This document shows positions 37,731-49,152 of a stretch of DNA of 64,000 bases, piece by piece. Position 1 is the first letter of the stretch, and each line of letters starts with the position of its first letter. The stretch is from Hofstenia miamia (taxonomy: Eukaryota; Xenacoelomorpha; Acoela). Location: NCBI GenBank assembly GCA_004352715.1, contig SCFE01000016.1:2576459-2640458 (forward strand). Reading direction: 5' to 3'. The notes beneath the pieces are model-generated. The model searched no databases and was not told where the DNA came from. It saw only the letters and a program-made list of their open reading frames with translations. Both the position numbers and the translations under genes were made by a program.

Positions 37731-38613
37731 TGAAGAATCACAGGGTGCTCTAGCAGCTCAAGCAGTATGAAAATTGCAGAAGATTACCATTGCTGAGAAC
37801 ATCCCATGCTCTAACAAAACAAATGAAGATCAGTAATTTGCCAATTTCATTGTAGAAAAAAGTAATTCCAAGACAGTTAAAGTAGAGACCAATTCACACA
37901 GCATCTCAATGAAGCCAAGCCATTAGAATCCATCCTTACAATCCAAGGTGCTAATTGTGTGTCTCAAGTTGTAATTTCTAGCTCAATACAAATAATTTAT
38001 CTCAGTGTTTATCATCTCAGCTCATGTAATAAAGATATTAAATAATGTGTAGTTACCACATATTCATGTATGCCAATTGCATAGTATATTCACATTTTGT
38101 CATAATTTGTGCATGTTCAATTGATAGATGTTGTAGTTCTTTTATTGCCTATGCCTATACATAGCCTAAAGCAACCACAATATTGGCTCACATCTGTCAT
38201 GGAGCAAGTTATTGCCCCAGGCACAGCTGAGTTCCTCCCACATTATTGCTGGATCTTACAATTTCATTATTATAAAATTCATACCAGAGCTAAATGATTA
38301 GCAAAATATAGAATAATAAAAAAGCAAATGTTATCCAGGGAGAACAAAATTTATTTGATGTTTGCCTACATCTCAAGTTCCCTACTTATTACAAAAGAAG
38401 GTAAATATTTACTGTTTTTTTACAAAAGTTTATTTCCCTTTCAAATTAACTGAGCAATTACACGTAATCCAAAGCTTAAGGGGACAATCACTAAGTTTGA
38501 AACTTAAGTTTGAAAAGATTACAAATTAATAAAATCACTAGACTAAATAGCACCAAATGAATTTGAGAGTGCCTAAAATTGAAATAAAATAAAAGTCCCT
38601 GAGTGACTCTACA
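37731..38613 (-). mobile_element. LTR H, shared LTR of two element 2 units
   Basis: 883 bp, close to LTR G. Its left border has the primer site, so it is the 5' LTR of the unit to the left. Its right border has a polypurine tract, so it is also the 3' LTR of the fragment to the right. This is what recombination between tandem copies leaves. Confidence 0.85.
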
Positions 38614-38624
38614 TGCCCCCATTG
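38614..38624 (-). promoter_or_regulatory. Second polypurine tract
   Basis: On the minus strand AATGGGGGCA precedes LTR H, matching the tract beside LTR G. Confidence 0.6.
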
Positions 38625-39039
38625 CATTGTTAAGGCTGTGGTAACAGTTGGACTGTAGGACCACACAACAACTTTTGGGCTTCTTCAATCATTTCTTTGG
38701 CCAATATATCATCCCCAGATGAAACTTCTGCATAGTGGGGTTGCCTGGTGACCTGCATTAATTCCTCCCATTGAGTGACGGTTTCGCCATGTAATCTGAA
38801 ATATGTTCAGGTATCATAAAAATGCTTGTAAAAATGAAGGCTCTTTAGGGCAAAAAGGAGTAAAAGTGAAGGAAGACTTCTCTGAGAGATCCCATATGGA
38901 TAGTGTGGTCTATGAAGAGCAAACAATACTCATTCACTTGCTGCAGCGTCATCTCTTCCAGATCCATAATGCTGGCACATAACATGGTAATGATCTCGAT
39001 ATGCTTGGTTACATCGTATTATCGGGTCATAGTCTCTGC
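38614..39039 (-). pseudogene. ORF3 3' fragment of a second element 2 copy
   Basis: Aligns with 31542-32070 with indels, covering the end of ORF3. Unlike the left copy it still has several CpGs, especially beyond 38760. Confidence 0.65.
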
Positions 39040-39168
39040 TTTAATCACTAAGTTCGAAACTTAAGTTCGAAAAGATTACAAATTAATAAAGTCACTAGAC
39101 TAAATAGCACCAAATTAATTTGAATGTACCTAAAATTGAAAGAAAGGCCCCGAGTGACTCTACACTAG
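39040..39168 (-). mobile_element. LTR I, truncated LTR end
   Basis: 129 bp equal to the right end of LTR H (38485-38613), ending CCCCGAGTGACTCTACA. It is the last retroelement sequence before the chloride-channel gene. Confidence 0.8.
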
Positions 39169-39376
39169 TACCTTGATTAATAAATTTATAAACTTTCTTA
39201 AAAAAATGGGAATAATTAAATTTCAACAAAAATTTGAAAAAAATTAATGGTTTGACAAATTGTGATTTGATAATTCCATGAAATAATAAATAGTCGGCTA
39301 TTCATTTTGCAACATTTAAAGTGAATCGTAGGAGAGCATGCATTAAGGGAATACACATTGAACATATTGGGATAAG
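39169..39376 (+). promoter_or_regulatory. Upstream region of the chloride-channel gene
   Basis: 208 bp between LTR I and the start codon. AT-rich with no obvious TATA-initiator pair. Promoter and 5' UTR are inferred from position; transcription could also begin further left inside the LTR array. Confidence 0.3.
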
Positions 39377-39451
39377 ATGGATGGTGAAAATCTTAATCTC
39401 GAAGATGTATCAAGCTCAAATAGTAATGCTTTTGAGTTTGAACAAACAGTT
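39377..39451 (+). CDS. clc-2-like: Chloride channel exon 1 (start codon)
   Basis: ATG at 39377; 25 residues, acidic and Ser/Asn-rich, ending FEFEQTV, then donor gtaagt. The FEQTV/YEQTL match to ClC-2 and the phase-0 fit to the next exon support it. The following 5.1-kb intron holds two 1000-N gaps and a Tc1 element. Confidence 0.75.
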
Positions 39452-42400
39452 GTAAGTATTCACATTTATTAAGGATTCAATTTGTAAATGTTAATATTAA
39501 CTTATGGCAACATATTGAAAACTTAAGACGCTTTAGACAGCTAAGTCAATTGCCGTTGTATCCGTTAAAAATTTTAGACTTCATTTTTGCAATTCATTAG
39601 GACAAAATTTAAAACATTGTTTTCATGCACATTAAGCAAACTAGTTTTGTAGAATCCTCATGCTTTGGATATTGCGAATATGTAAGAAATAAACAAGAAC
39701 CAGAATCAAGCAGATAATCTTGGCATTATAAGGATGCTTTTTTAGAGGTTAACATAAGCAGAAGACTAGAAGCCAAACTTTTTTTCTAAAATTCTTTTCT
39801 GACAACCACCACCTATGCCATTGCAACACACCTATGTTTTTTCTATGCATTAGTTAGTTTTAAAGCTTATAATCAAATTGATATTGTAGTGATTGATGGC
39901 AGGAACAACATACAATATTACTATCCAAGTGTGTTACGGATATAAATTGTTTTTTATGTTCTATCATGTTTGAAAAATGAATATATAGCGCATTTTGATA
40001 TATATATATATATATANNNNNNNNNNNNNNNNNNNNNNNNNNNNNNNNNNNNNNNNNNNNNNNNNNNNNNNNNNNNNNNNNNNNNNNNNNNNNNNNNNNN
40101 NNNNNNNNNNNNNNNNNNNNNNNNNNNNNNNNNNNNNNNNNNNNNNNNNNNNNNNNNNNNNNNNNNNNNNNNNNNNNNNNNNNNNNNNNNNNNNNNNNNN
40201 NNNNNNNNNNNNNNNNNNNNNNNNNNNNNNNNNNNNNNNNNNNNNNNNNNNNNNNNNNNNNNNNNNNNNNNNNNNNNNNNNNNNNNNNNNNNNNNNNNNN
40301 NNNNNNNNNNNNNNNNNNNNNNNNNNNNNNNNNNNNNNNNNNNNNNNNNNNNNNNNNNNNNNNNNNNNNNNNNNNNNNNNNNNNNNNNNNNNNNNNNNNN
40401 NNNNNNNNNNNNNNNNNNNNNNNNNNNNNNNNNNNNNNNNNNNNNNNNNNNNNNNNNNNNNNNNNNNNNNNNNNNNNNNNNNNNNNNNNNNNNNNNNNNN
40501 NNNNNNNNNNNNNNNNNNNNNNNNNNNNNNNNNNNNNNNNNNNNNNNNNNNNNNNNNNNNNNNNNNNNNNNNNNNNNNNNNNNNNNNNNNNNNNNNNNNN
40601 NNNNNNNNNNNNNNNNNNNNNNNNNNNNNNNNNNNNNNNNNNNNNNNNNNNNNNNNNNNNNNNNNNNNNNNNNNNNNNNNNNNNNNNNNNNNNNNNNNNN
40701 NNNNNNNNNNNNNNNNNNNNNNNNNNNNNNNNNNNNNNNNNNNNNNNNNNNNNNNNNNNNNNNNNNNNNNNNNNNNNNNNNNNNNNNNNNNNNNNNNNNN
40801 NNNNNNNNNNNNNNNNNNNNNNNNNNNNNNNNNNNNNNNNNNNNNNNNNNNNNNNNNNNNNNNNNNNNNNNNNNNNNNNNNNNNNNNNNNNNNNNNNNNN
40901 NNNNNNNNNNNNNNNNNNNNNNNNNNNNNNNNNNNNNNNNNNNNNNNNNNNNNNNNNNNNNNNNNNNNNNNNNNNNNNNNNNNNNNNNNNNNNNNNNNNN
41001 NNNNNNNNNNNNNNNNATATATATATATATATATATATATATATCATACTTTTGATTATGCTAAATGTCACCAGTGTTTTGCAGAAATTGCGTTCACGTA
41101 ATTTTATTGAAAATTTTTAATAAATATCCCTCAAATTATAACCATTCCGATTTGTTCTTTTGTTTTTTCTGTTTTAACAAATCTAAAACCTTTAGATCCT
41201 GTAATTATTTCGAAATTAGTTCAATTTGCTTATTCTATTTCTAAGGAATCCATTGTAGTGGCATTATTCACATTGACTTTATCCTGATTAGCGCTTATGC
41301 CAGTAAATCATACTTATATTACTCAATTAACTCTTTTTTCAGTTATCAAATTTTATGAATCTTTGCGACATTGTAGCGCCTTCTTCATATTTAGTGATGT
41401 CTTAATTCTTGTATTGCTAATACGTGAATTTTTCTAATAAACCGCTACATTATTGACTTATGCTTTTTGTATCACAAAAGAGTATTCAAACAGTTATAGA
41501 TTTTAATATTAAATTCATTGCTATTGACAGACTAGTTAATTCATTTCTGTGTAAATTGAAAATATATTTTAACTTTCCTGATAAAAATGCAGCAAAATTT
41601 TGTTTGTGGTGGTATTATACTAGATGAGATCAGTGGATATTGTAAAATGCTCATTTTTCAAATTCAGTGAATGAATTATATACGGACTAGCATATATTAT
41701 ATGTGAATTGGCTATAGATGATTCAAAGTCATAGGCATATCAGTTTTTTTCAAGCTACCATTTATTCATGGAAGAGATTTAATTTCTACATGTGGTCATA
41801 TGAAACAAATTATTTATATAAACCTGCAATATTGAAAGCATATGTAAATTTCGACGATTAGTTGACGTAGAATCCAAAAAAGTGCTGAGTTGGAAAAAGT
41901 CTTCTCTAAAAGAATAACGATCTTTAGGTACGGTTATTGCAAAAACCACAAGGCTCTCAGGAAAATATTTTTTCATGTTTCGCTAATATTAACACGAAGA
42001 CACTGCATTTATAATGTTGATGTTATGCAAATACCTCTAATACTGTAAATTATTGTAAACCTATATACATATATATATATATATATATATANNNNNNNNN
42101 NNNNNNNNNNNNNNNNNNNNNNNNNNNNNNNNNNNNNNNNNNNNNNNNNNNNNNNNNNNNNNNNNNNNNNNNNNNNNNNNNNNNNNNNNNNNNNNNNNNN
42201 NNNNNNNNNNNNNNNNNNNNNNNNNNNNNNNNNNNNNNNNNNNNNNNNNNNNNNNNNNNNNNNNNNNNNNNNNNNNNNNNNNNNNNNNNNNNNNNNNNNN
42301 NNNNNNNNNNNNNNNNNNNNNNNNNNNNNNNNNNNNNNNNNNNNNNNNNNNNNNNNNNNNNNNNNNNNNNNNNNNNNNNNNNNNNNNNNNNNNNNNNNNN

Positions 42401-43091
42401 NNNNNNNNNNNNNNNNNNNNNNNNNNNNNNNNNNNNNNNNNNNNNNNNNNNNNNNNNNNNNNNNNNNNNNNNNNNNNNNNNNNNNNNNNNNNNNNNNNNN
42501 NNNNNNNNNNNNNNNNNNNNNNNNNNNNNNNNNNNNNNNNNNNNNNNNNNNNNNNNNNNNNNNNNNNNNNNNNNNNNNNNNNNNNNNNNNNNNNNNNNNN
42601 NNNNNNNNNNNNNNNNNNNNNNNNNNNNNNNNNNNNNNNNNNNNNNNNNNNNNNNNNNNNNNNNNNNNNNNNNNNNNNNNNNNNNNNNNNNNNNNNNNNN
42701 NNNNNNNNNNNNNNNNNNNNNNNNNNNNNNNNNNNNNNNNNNNNNNNNNNNNNNNNNNNNNNNNNNNNNNNNNNNNNNNNNNNNNNNNNNNNNNNNNNNN
42801 NNNNNNNNNNNNNNNNNNNNNNNNNNNNNNNNNNNNNNNNNNNNNNNNNNNNNNNNNNNNNNNNNNNNNNNNNNNNNNNNNNNNNNNNNNNNNNNNNNNN
42901 NNNNNNNNNNNNNNNNNNNNNNNNNNNNNNNNNNNNNNNNNNNNNNNNNNNNNNNNNNNNNNNNNNNNNNNNNNNNNNNNNNNNNNNNNNNNNNNNNNNN
43001 NNNNNNNNNNNNNNNNNNNNNNNNNNNNNNNNNNNNNNNNNNNNNNNNNNNNNNNNNNNNNNNNNNNNNNNNNNNNNNNNNNNNNNNNNNN

Positions 43092-43130
<39 letters not shown>

Positions 43131-44389
43131 GTACTGGCCAAAAGTTTGGAAACAGTAACCTGTCTAAAACGTGTTTTATGCTATTTCCTGGAATTCCCAA
43201 TTTTTTATTAGAATTTACAACAGATTCATTTAGCCATCAACATAACTTTAGATTTACACAAAATACATTTTCACTGAAAAAGCACTATCATTATAATTTG
43301 AAATATGGTGCGTTGTAGTAAAATTTCACCAAAAAAAGCGTGCTCAAATTCATATTTTGTACGAGGAGGGGTACAATTATCGCGCTATAGCTGTTAGAAT
43401 GGGCGTGTCCGTATCTTCGGTATCAGCAACTGCAAATTTTTTTTTCGTAAGCTGTCTGGAAGACCAAAAGTGACAACCCCTCAGACTGACCGTCTCAATC
43501 ATCGTTACGTCAATCAACCATTCTCTTCATCTTCAGAAGTCAAAGCAAATCTAGGTGCATACTACCATTGACCTTCCATCGTGCAAACCAACACTATACC
43601 CCTGAGATATGGCATCAAGTAATGTTTAGTGACGAGACAGTCACAGTCAAGGCCTGCCTAAAAATAATTCAAGAGAAAGTTCCCATGTTTATGCAGCTTA
43701 GCGGAACATCTGTACTACAACAAAATGGTGCTCCTTGCCACAGCGCCAAAGTTGTGAAACTGATGATTGCATCACAAGACTTTCGGCTGCTTGAGAACTG
43801 CCCGGAAAACTCCCCATACCTCAACGTCATAGAAAATTGCTGACATCACATCAAAAACTATCTGAGGAAGTGCCAATGCACATCACTCGACGATCTGAAG
43901 GAGAAAATTAAAATGTTATGGTGCACGGAGATTACTGATGATTATTATAGAAAGATGGTCGAGTCAATGTCAAATCGCAAATCTGGGTGTTTGGCCAATG
44001 GCGGACATACAAAATATTAGTGAGTTTTTCTGAATTAACTATTTATTTTCTACAAGGTGTTATCATATTGTTTCTACATTGTGTTATTATATTGTTCTAC
44101 ACTGCGTTTTTTAGTGTAAAATACAAAAATTTCTAAATTTGGAAAGTGTTCCCAAACTTTTGGCCCGTACTATATATATATATANNNNNNNNNNNNNNNN
44201 NNNNNNNNNNNNNNNNNNNNNNNNNNNNNNNNNNNNNNNNNNNNNNNNNNNNNNNNNNNNNNNNNNNNNNNNNNNNNNNNNNNNNNNNNNNNNNNNNNNN
44301 NNNNNNNNNNNNNNNNNNNNNNNNNNNNNNNNNNNNNNNNNNNNNNNNNNNNNNNNNNNNNNNNNNNNNNNNNNNNNNNNNNNNNNNNN

Positions 44390-44421
<32 letters not shown>

Positions 44422-47400
44422 CCTGGTTACATATAATTATTTATGCAATTTAAGATAAAGTTAGAGAAAGCTAAGAACTATTATTAGTGATTAATCTTCG
44501 CAGAAATTTAGAACGATTAAGATATTATTTTAGTTAATTGATTTTTCATCTCAGGTTTTATTTGCCTTTCTTTGATATACTAATATATTTAGTTTAGGTC
44601 CAAGGAATGTATAAACATCAGGATTATGCTGATTATGCTAAGCGTATTTCTAATCAACAACAGGGTAATCAAGATGATGATCAAGTTTCCGTGTACAGTC
44701 GACTGACTGCGTTCTGTCCAAATCATTTATGTGGTAACAATTTCAAGTTAATTATTTCTTAATTTAACATTGTCGGTATAGTTTATCAATACTTTCCTTT
44801 GTTTCTTCAAAACTAAACGATTGTGTAATAAATGTCTTTTTTGACACTTAGACTGCAAAACCTTATGTAATGATGTGTATGCATAAAATTCTCCGCCACT
44901 TTATACTTTTTCTTGTATTAGTGCTAATGCACATTATTCATGCGGAACATTTAAAAACATAAAATATTTGTAATTTTTATGTTCTTAAGCGTACCTTCTT
45001 ATACCTGCAAATCTTTTTGATTATGAAAAAAAATAAGAATATTTCATTTTTACACACTACTAATTTGTAGTCGTTAGTTTTAATGTTCACCAGCACTGGG
45101 CAACGTATGTAAAATTTCTTATATTTGTAAATATGACTGTTAAGGTATCTCTTTATCAGATTCTTCATGGTTGGCCTTATTAAAATAAGTGTTTGTCTAC
45201 AAATTGCTTTCTTTGTAACAAATAGTAACTATGTTATATATTGTTATAATTACAATTTTTTCAATGTCAATTAGTGTTAATATGGCGGGAAGAAAATCAT
45301 TTATGGAAGAGTGTTGTTAAGGAATCGGGGTGATGACTGATGATGTAATTCTAAGCTGTGCGAAGTATTCTAATACACATATCATTAACAGTTTTAAAGT
45401 TTAAGCAAGTTGCTTAAAACTTGTGATTTGTTTGAAAAAATTTTAAACACGGTTTCCATGATATTGAATAAAATTGAATAAATTTCTTTTTCCTCGCCCT
45501 TAAGTTATTCACGCAATATGTTGTTCCATGTGTTGCACAAATGCATTAGCAGTATGTAGAGAATTTTTAACGTTTATTGAATTCGTGAAATGTGTTATTG
45601 TAATAAATGTATGCTCGCTAAATTTTATAGTTTGCCGATAGTTACATACATATTACTTTTTTACTTGCAATTTCAAAATTTCGTTTAGAATAACAGATTG
45701 ATAGGTACAACGCCCATACCCGTTCCATTCTTCCACCTTAGTGCCCTGACACACTATGGATTTAATTGAATGTAACAAATTTAAAAAATAATTTGTGAGT
45801 CATGCTTGATGTTTAATAGAATACGGTATAGACAGAATATTGATTGATTTATTATCATTGTTAATTTTCAGGAAGCTGCTATTTCTAATTGAAGATATCA
45901 TATACGATGTAGCCTGATTTCTAAATCATTTGTAAAGGGTATATATTTTAGAGCTTTGCGGGACCAGTCCCGGTTCCGGTATCTGGTCCCTACCGGGACC
46001 GCGACCAATAATAAAAGTTCGGTACCGAGACATGGTAGCAGTTAAACACCAAACTATTCACTTGACTCTTTTGTTTTGTATAGAGCATTTTAGAAAAATG
46101 CGCCACACAGTCCTTAAAGTTGGCTGGTTTTCAATTACATCTATACTATTAAGCCGACTTTATCAAATTAAGCTACAATTGCATCTTTGATGTCCGACAC
46201 CAAATGCAATACGCTTGATTAGTACTGTAAATGCGTCTTTGGTGTTACTTTCGATGCACTGCCGTAACCATTTAAAAGATAAATAAATGGTCAGTGGCCC
46301 TATTTAAATAACTTTTGGTTCTGCAAAATTGAAATAAAGTATCTTAATCCTTTTATTGTATTATGCAATTTATTTTTGTTAAATTTACTTTTAAATTCAT
46401 TATTTTCTTAATACCGGGACTAAAGTTATCGCGACCGATACCATAGACCGGGACAATTTTTCTTTTCGGGACTGGGACTAAAAAATTGAGGTCCCACAAA
46501 GCTCTAGTATATTTGCACACTAGCTTATCGGGTGACATTATTTTTCCATACATTTAATTTGATGTACTCTAAAACACTCCCGCGAAATTCGTTAATTTTC
46601 ATTGATTTAAATTACAGTTTCTCATATAGCAGAAACCTTGAAATTTATTTCTAGGTTGTGTCAACAGATGGCTGATGGTTTTCTTTTCCAAAATATGTGA
46701 CGATTGGGTGTTCCTCTTAGTTCTTAGTTGTATCATGGCGGTTCTTAGTTATGGCATGGATTTGGCTATTTACAAATTACAACAAAGTATGTAAAACATT
46801 TTTACTCAACTCTGAACGCTTTCTTACATGAAATTCACACTTTTTTGGTTATTATTTATTATCTTACCGCTAAAAAAGTGTATCCTTTTTTTCTATCTTG
46901 TTAAGAATATAACCGTTACATTTGCCATTTTCATTTCGATTCTTTGATATAGAATTACTTTTTACATTGAAATTATTTCTGTTGACTATAGTTTGTGCGG
47001 CACAGAGATATGTATATAGTATGTATATATATACTTTAAGCTTTTCACAATCTAAAAAACGTAGGGAGTTGTCGGAACATTTCGATCCATGCCTCATGGT
47101 TTATTTCGTAAATGAATTGATGCATTCTAAGCCCAACTCGTGTTTCTGGCATACATTCGAAAAACTAACTTAGGAACGAATAAGTGAATGGACTTGCTAT
47201 TTTTACAAATAACAGAATCGCTTTCGATTCTGGAATCAAATATTGTGGTTTCAATTTTTGAGCACAAATGCTTTCCATGTTTTCTACATGCCTTTTCAAC
47301 ATTTGTTGACGTTTTGACATGGTTTTACGTTGTACTTAAGAATGTAAATTACGATGTGCCTATTTGGATAGAGCAGCCTTATATTCACATAATTTCTGAT

Positions 47401-48007
47401 ATTTCGGAGTCTCTATGCTNAATGTATAATAACACCATCAGAAAGAAGACAATAAAAAATAGCGTTTTAAAAAAACATNCATTCGAAAAACTAACTTAGG
47501 AACGAATAAGTGAATGGACTTGCTATTTTTACAAATAACAGAATCGCTTTCGATTCTGGAATCAAATATTGTGGTTTCAATTTTTGAGCACAAATGCTTT
47601 CCATGTTTTCTACATGCCTTTTCAACATTTGTTGACGTTTTGACATGGTTTTACGTTGTACTTAAGAATGTAAATTACGATGTGCCTATTTGGATAGAGC
47701 AGCCTTATATTCACATAATTTCTGATATTTCGGAGTCTCTATGCTTCCTACCCTTCCATAGTGTTCAGCCAATTAATGTTTGTTTCAGCCGTTCCGAAGG
47801 TGAGCTAAGTGTGACTTTAAAGAACTGCTAAATAATTTTTAAAAGAAAAAATTTTTTTTCAGTTTATTAAAAGTTTCAAACTTTTTGCAAATTATACAGT
47901 ACCTGTATAGTCTTGCATTACTTGTAAACGATAGCAATTTGTATTGCTTTTAATGTAAGTGAATTAGAAATTTGTTGAAAAATATTTTTATTAGTAAATT
48001 AACAATC

Positions 48008-48064
<57 letters not shown>

Positions 48065-49103
48065 TTGCATCTCACAGCTTCATGCTGGTATCCCTCTCAG
48101 CTCGGGGAACTCACCAGTTCCCAGGGAGTCTGAGAGCTTTCCTCAGGACTCTAGCTGTTCCTAACAATGCTGCCTTCTGTGCTACTGCTCCTCCCCACTT
48201 TGGTACTCCCAACTCCTCCAAGTATCTCTTATGCTTCTTACTCACTGCTCCTAGTTCTCCTACTACTACTGGGACTACTTCAACCTTCTTTAACTTCCAC
48301 AATCTTTCTATTTCCTCTGCCAACTCCCTGTATTTGTCTATCTTCTCTTTCTCCTTGCTTTCTACATTCTTGTTCTTTGGTACAGCTATGTCTATCACTG
48401 TTCCTAATCTTTGCTCTTTGTCTACCACTACTATGTCTGGCCTCCGTGCTTCTATCACCTTGCTTGTCTGTATGTTGAAGTCCCACAGTATCTTAACCTT
48501 ATCATTCTCTATGACGCCCTGCGGCTTGTGCTCTGCTTCTAACCCATGCTGACTGCTCAAGCTCCAATGTACCATTTTTCCTACCTTGTCATNTTCCCTT
48601 TGCTTAGCCTGTTCAACTCTCTTTTTCCCCCTACTCTCATCCAACTGTAACTTTCTCACTTGCCCTGCAAGCCTCGGCTCTGTAACTTCTAATCCCGTTC
48701 TTGCCTTCCTCCATTCTTCCAACATTCTCTTCCTGTAACCCCTCTCATCTGGCCTGCTTCTTCTGTAACACTCCAATGCTGTCCATTGGTCTGTGTGGAT
48801 CCTATACTGCCACTTCTCGAGTCCACACTCCTGATTGTGGAGTCCCCCTGTTGTCCGGAGATTCTTAGCACCCTCTGACCATTGAAGGCCTGCCGGGGAC
48901 TGAGGGCGTTTGCTCTATCGTGACTTCTCATCAGTGTTATATTGTGTTTGATTTTGGACTCACATTCTCCTAGGAAGTTGCCAACCAAGGCTTTAGAGTG
49001 CTTCCTACCCTCTGAGCTAAGTCATCCAGTTTGCTAACCACGATCACAGTTGCTTAACCTCAGCTTACCAATCTGCGTCTCTACCAACTGGGCTACATGC
49101 CCA

Positions 49104-49152
<49 letters not shown>

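Larger units (their letters stand above)
39452..44597. other. Chloride channel intron 1
   Basis: 5146 bp as assembled. Contains TA repeats, gaps at 40017-41016, 42092-43091 and 44185-44389, a Tc1 element at 43129-44170, and about 1 kb of unidentified AT-rich DNA (41045-42065). In the latter, one plus frame near 41180-41440 is open with a single stop but matches nothing I know. Confidence 0.7.
48065..49106 (-). mobile_element. LINE 3' fragment with restriction-like endonuclease (R2/NeSL/Hero-type)
   Basis: A GC-richer insertion compared with its surroundings. On the minus strand it begins with a tRNA-like stretch at 49106, continues into a coding 3' part and ends in an AAT tail. It is short (about 1 kb) and lacks reverse transcriptase, so it is either a truncated LINE or a non-autonomous derivative. 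Confidence 0.6.

Noticed and set aside
41180-41440. Plus-strand open stretch in channel intron 1
   Set aside because: About 90 codons with one stop; a faint resemblance to recombinase-type sequence could not be supported by any motif.
47514-47831. 105-codon ORF in chloride channel intron 3
   Set aside because: No domain, overlaps the suspect duplication and lies within an intron defined by strong flanking exons.
48167-48478. Leu/Ser-rich plus-strand ORFs at 48082-48552
   Set aside because: Antisense to the LINE endonuclease ORF, which has the recognisable motifs.
49084-49095. A genuine tRNA gene
   Set aside because: The A box is good, but no B box, cloverleaf or anticodon arm could be found; it is listed only as a SINE-type head.
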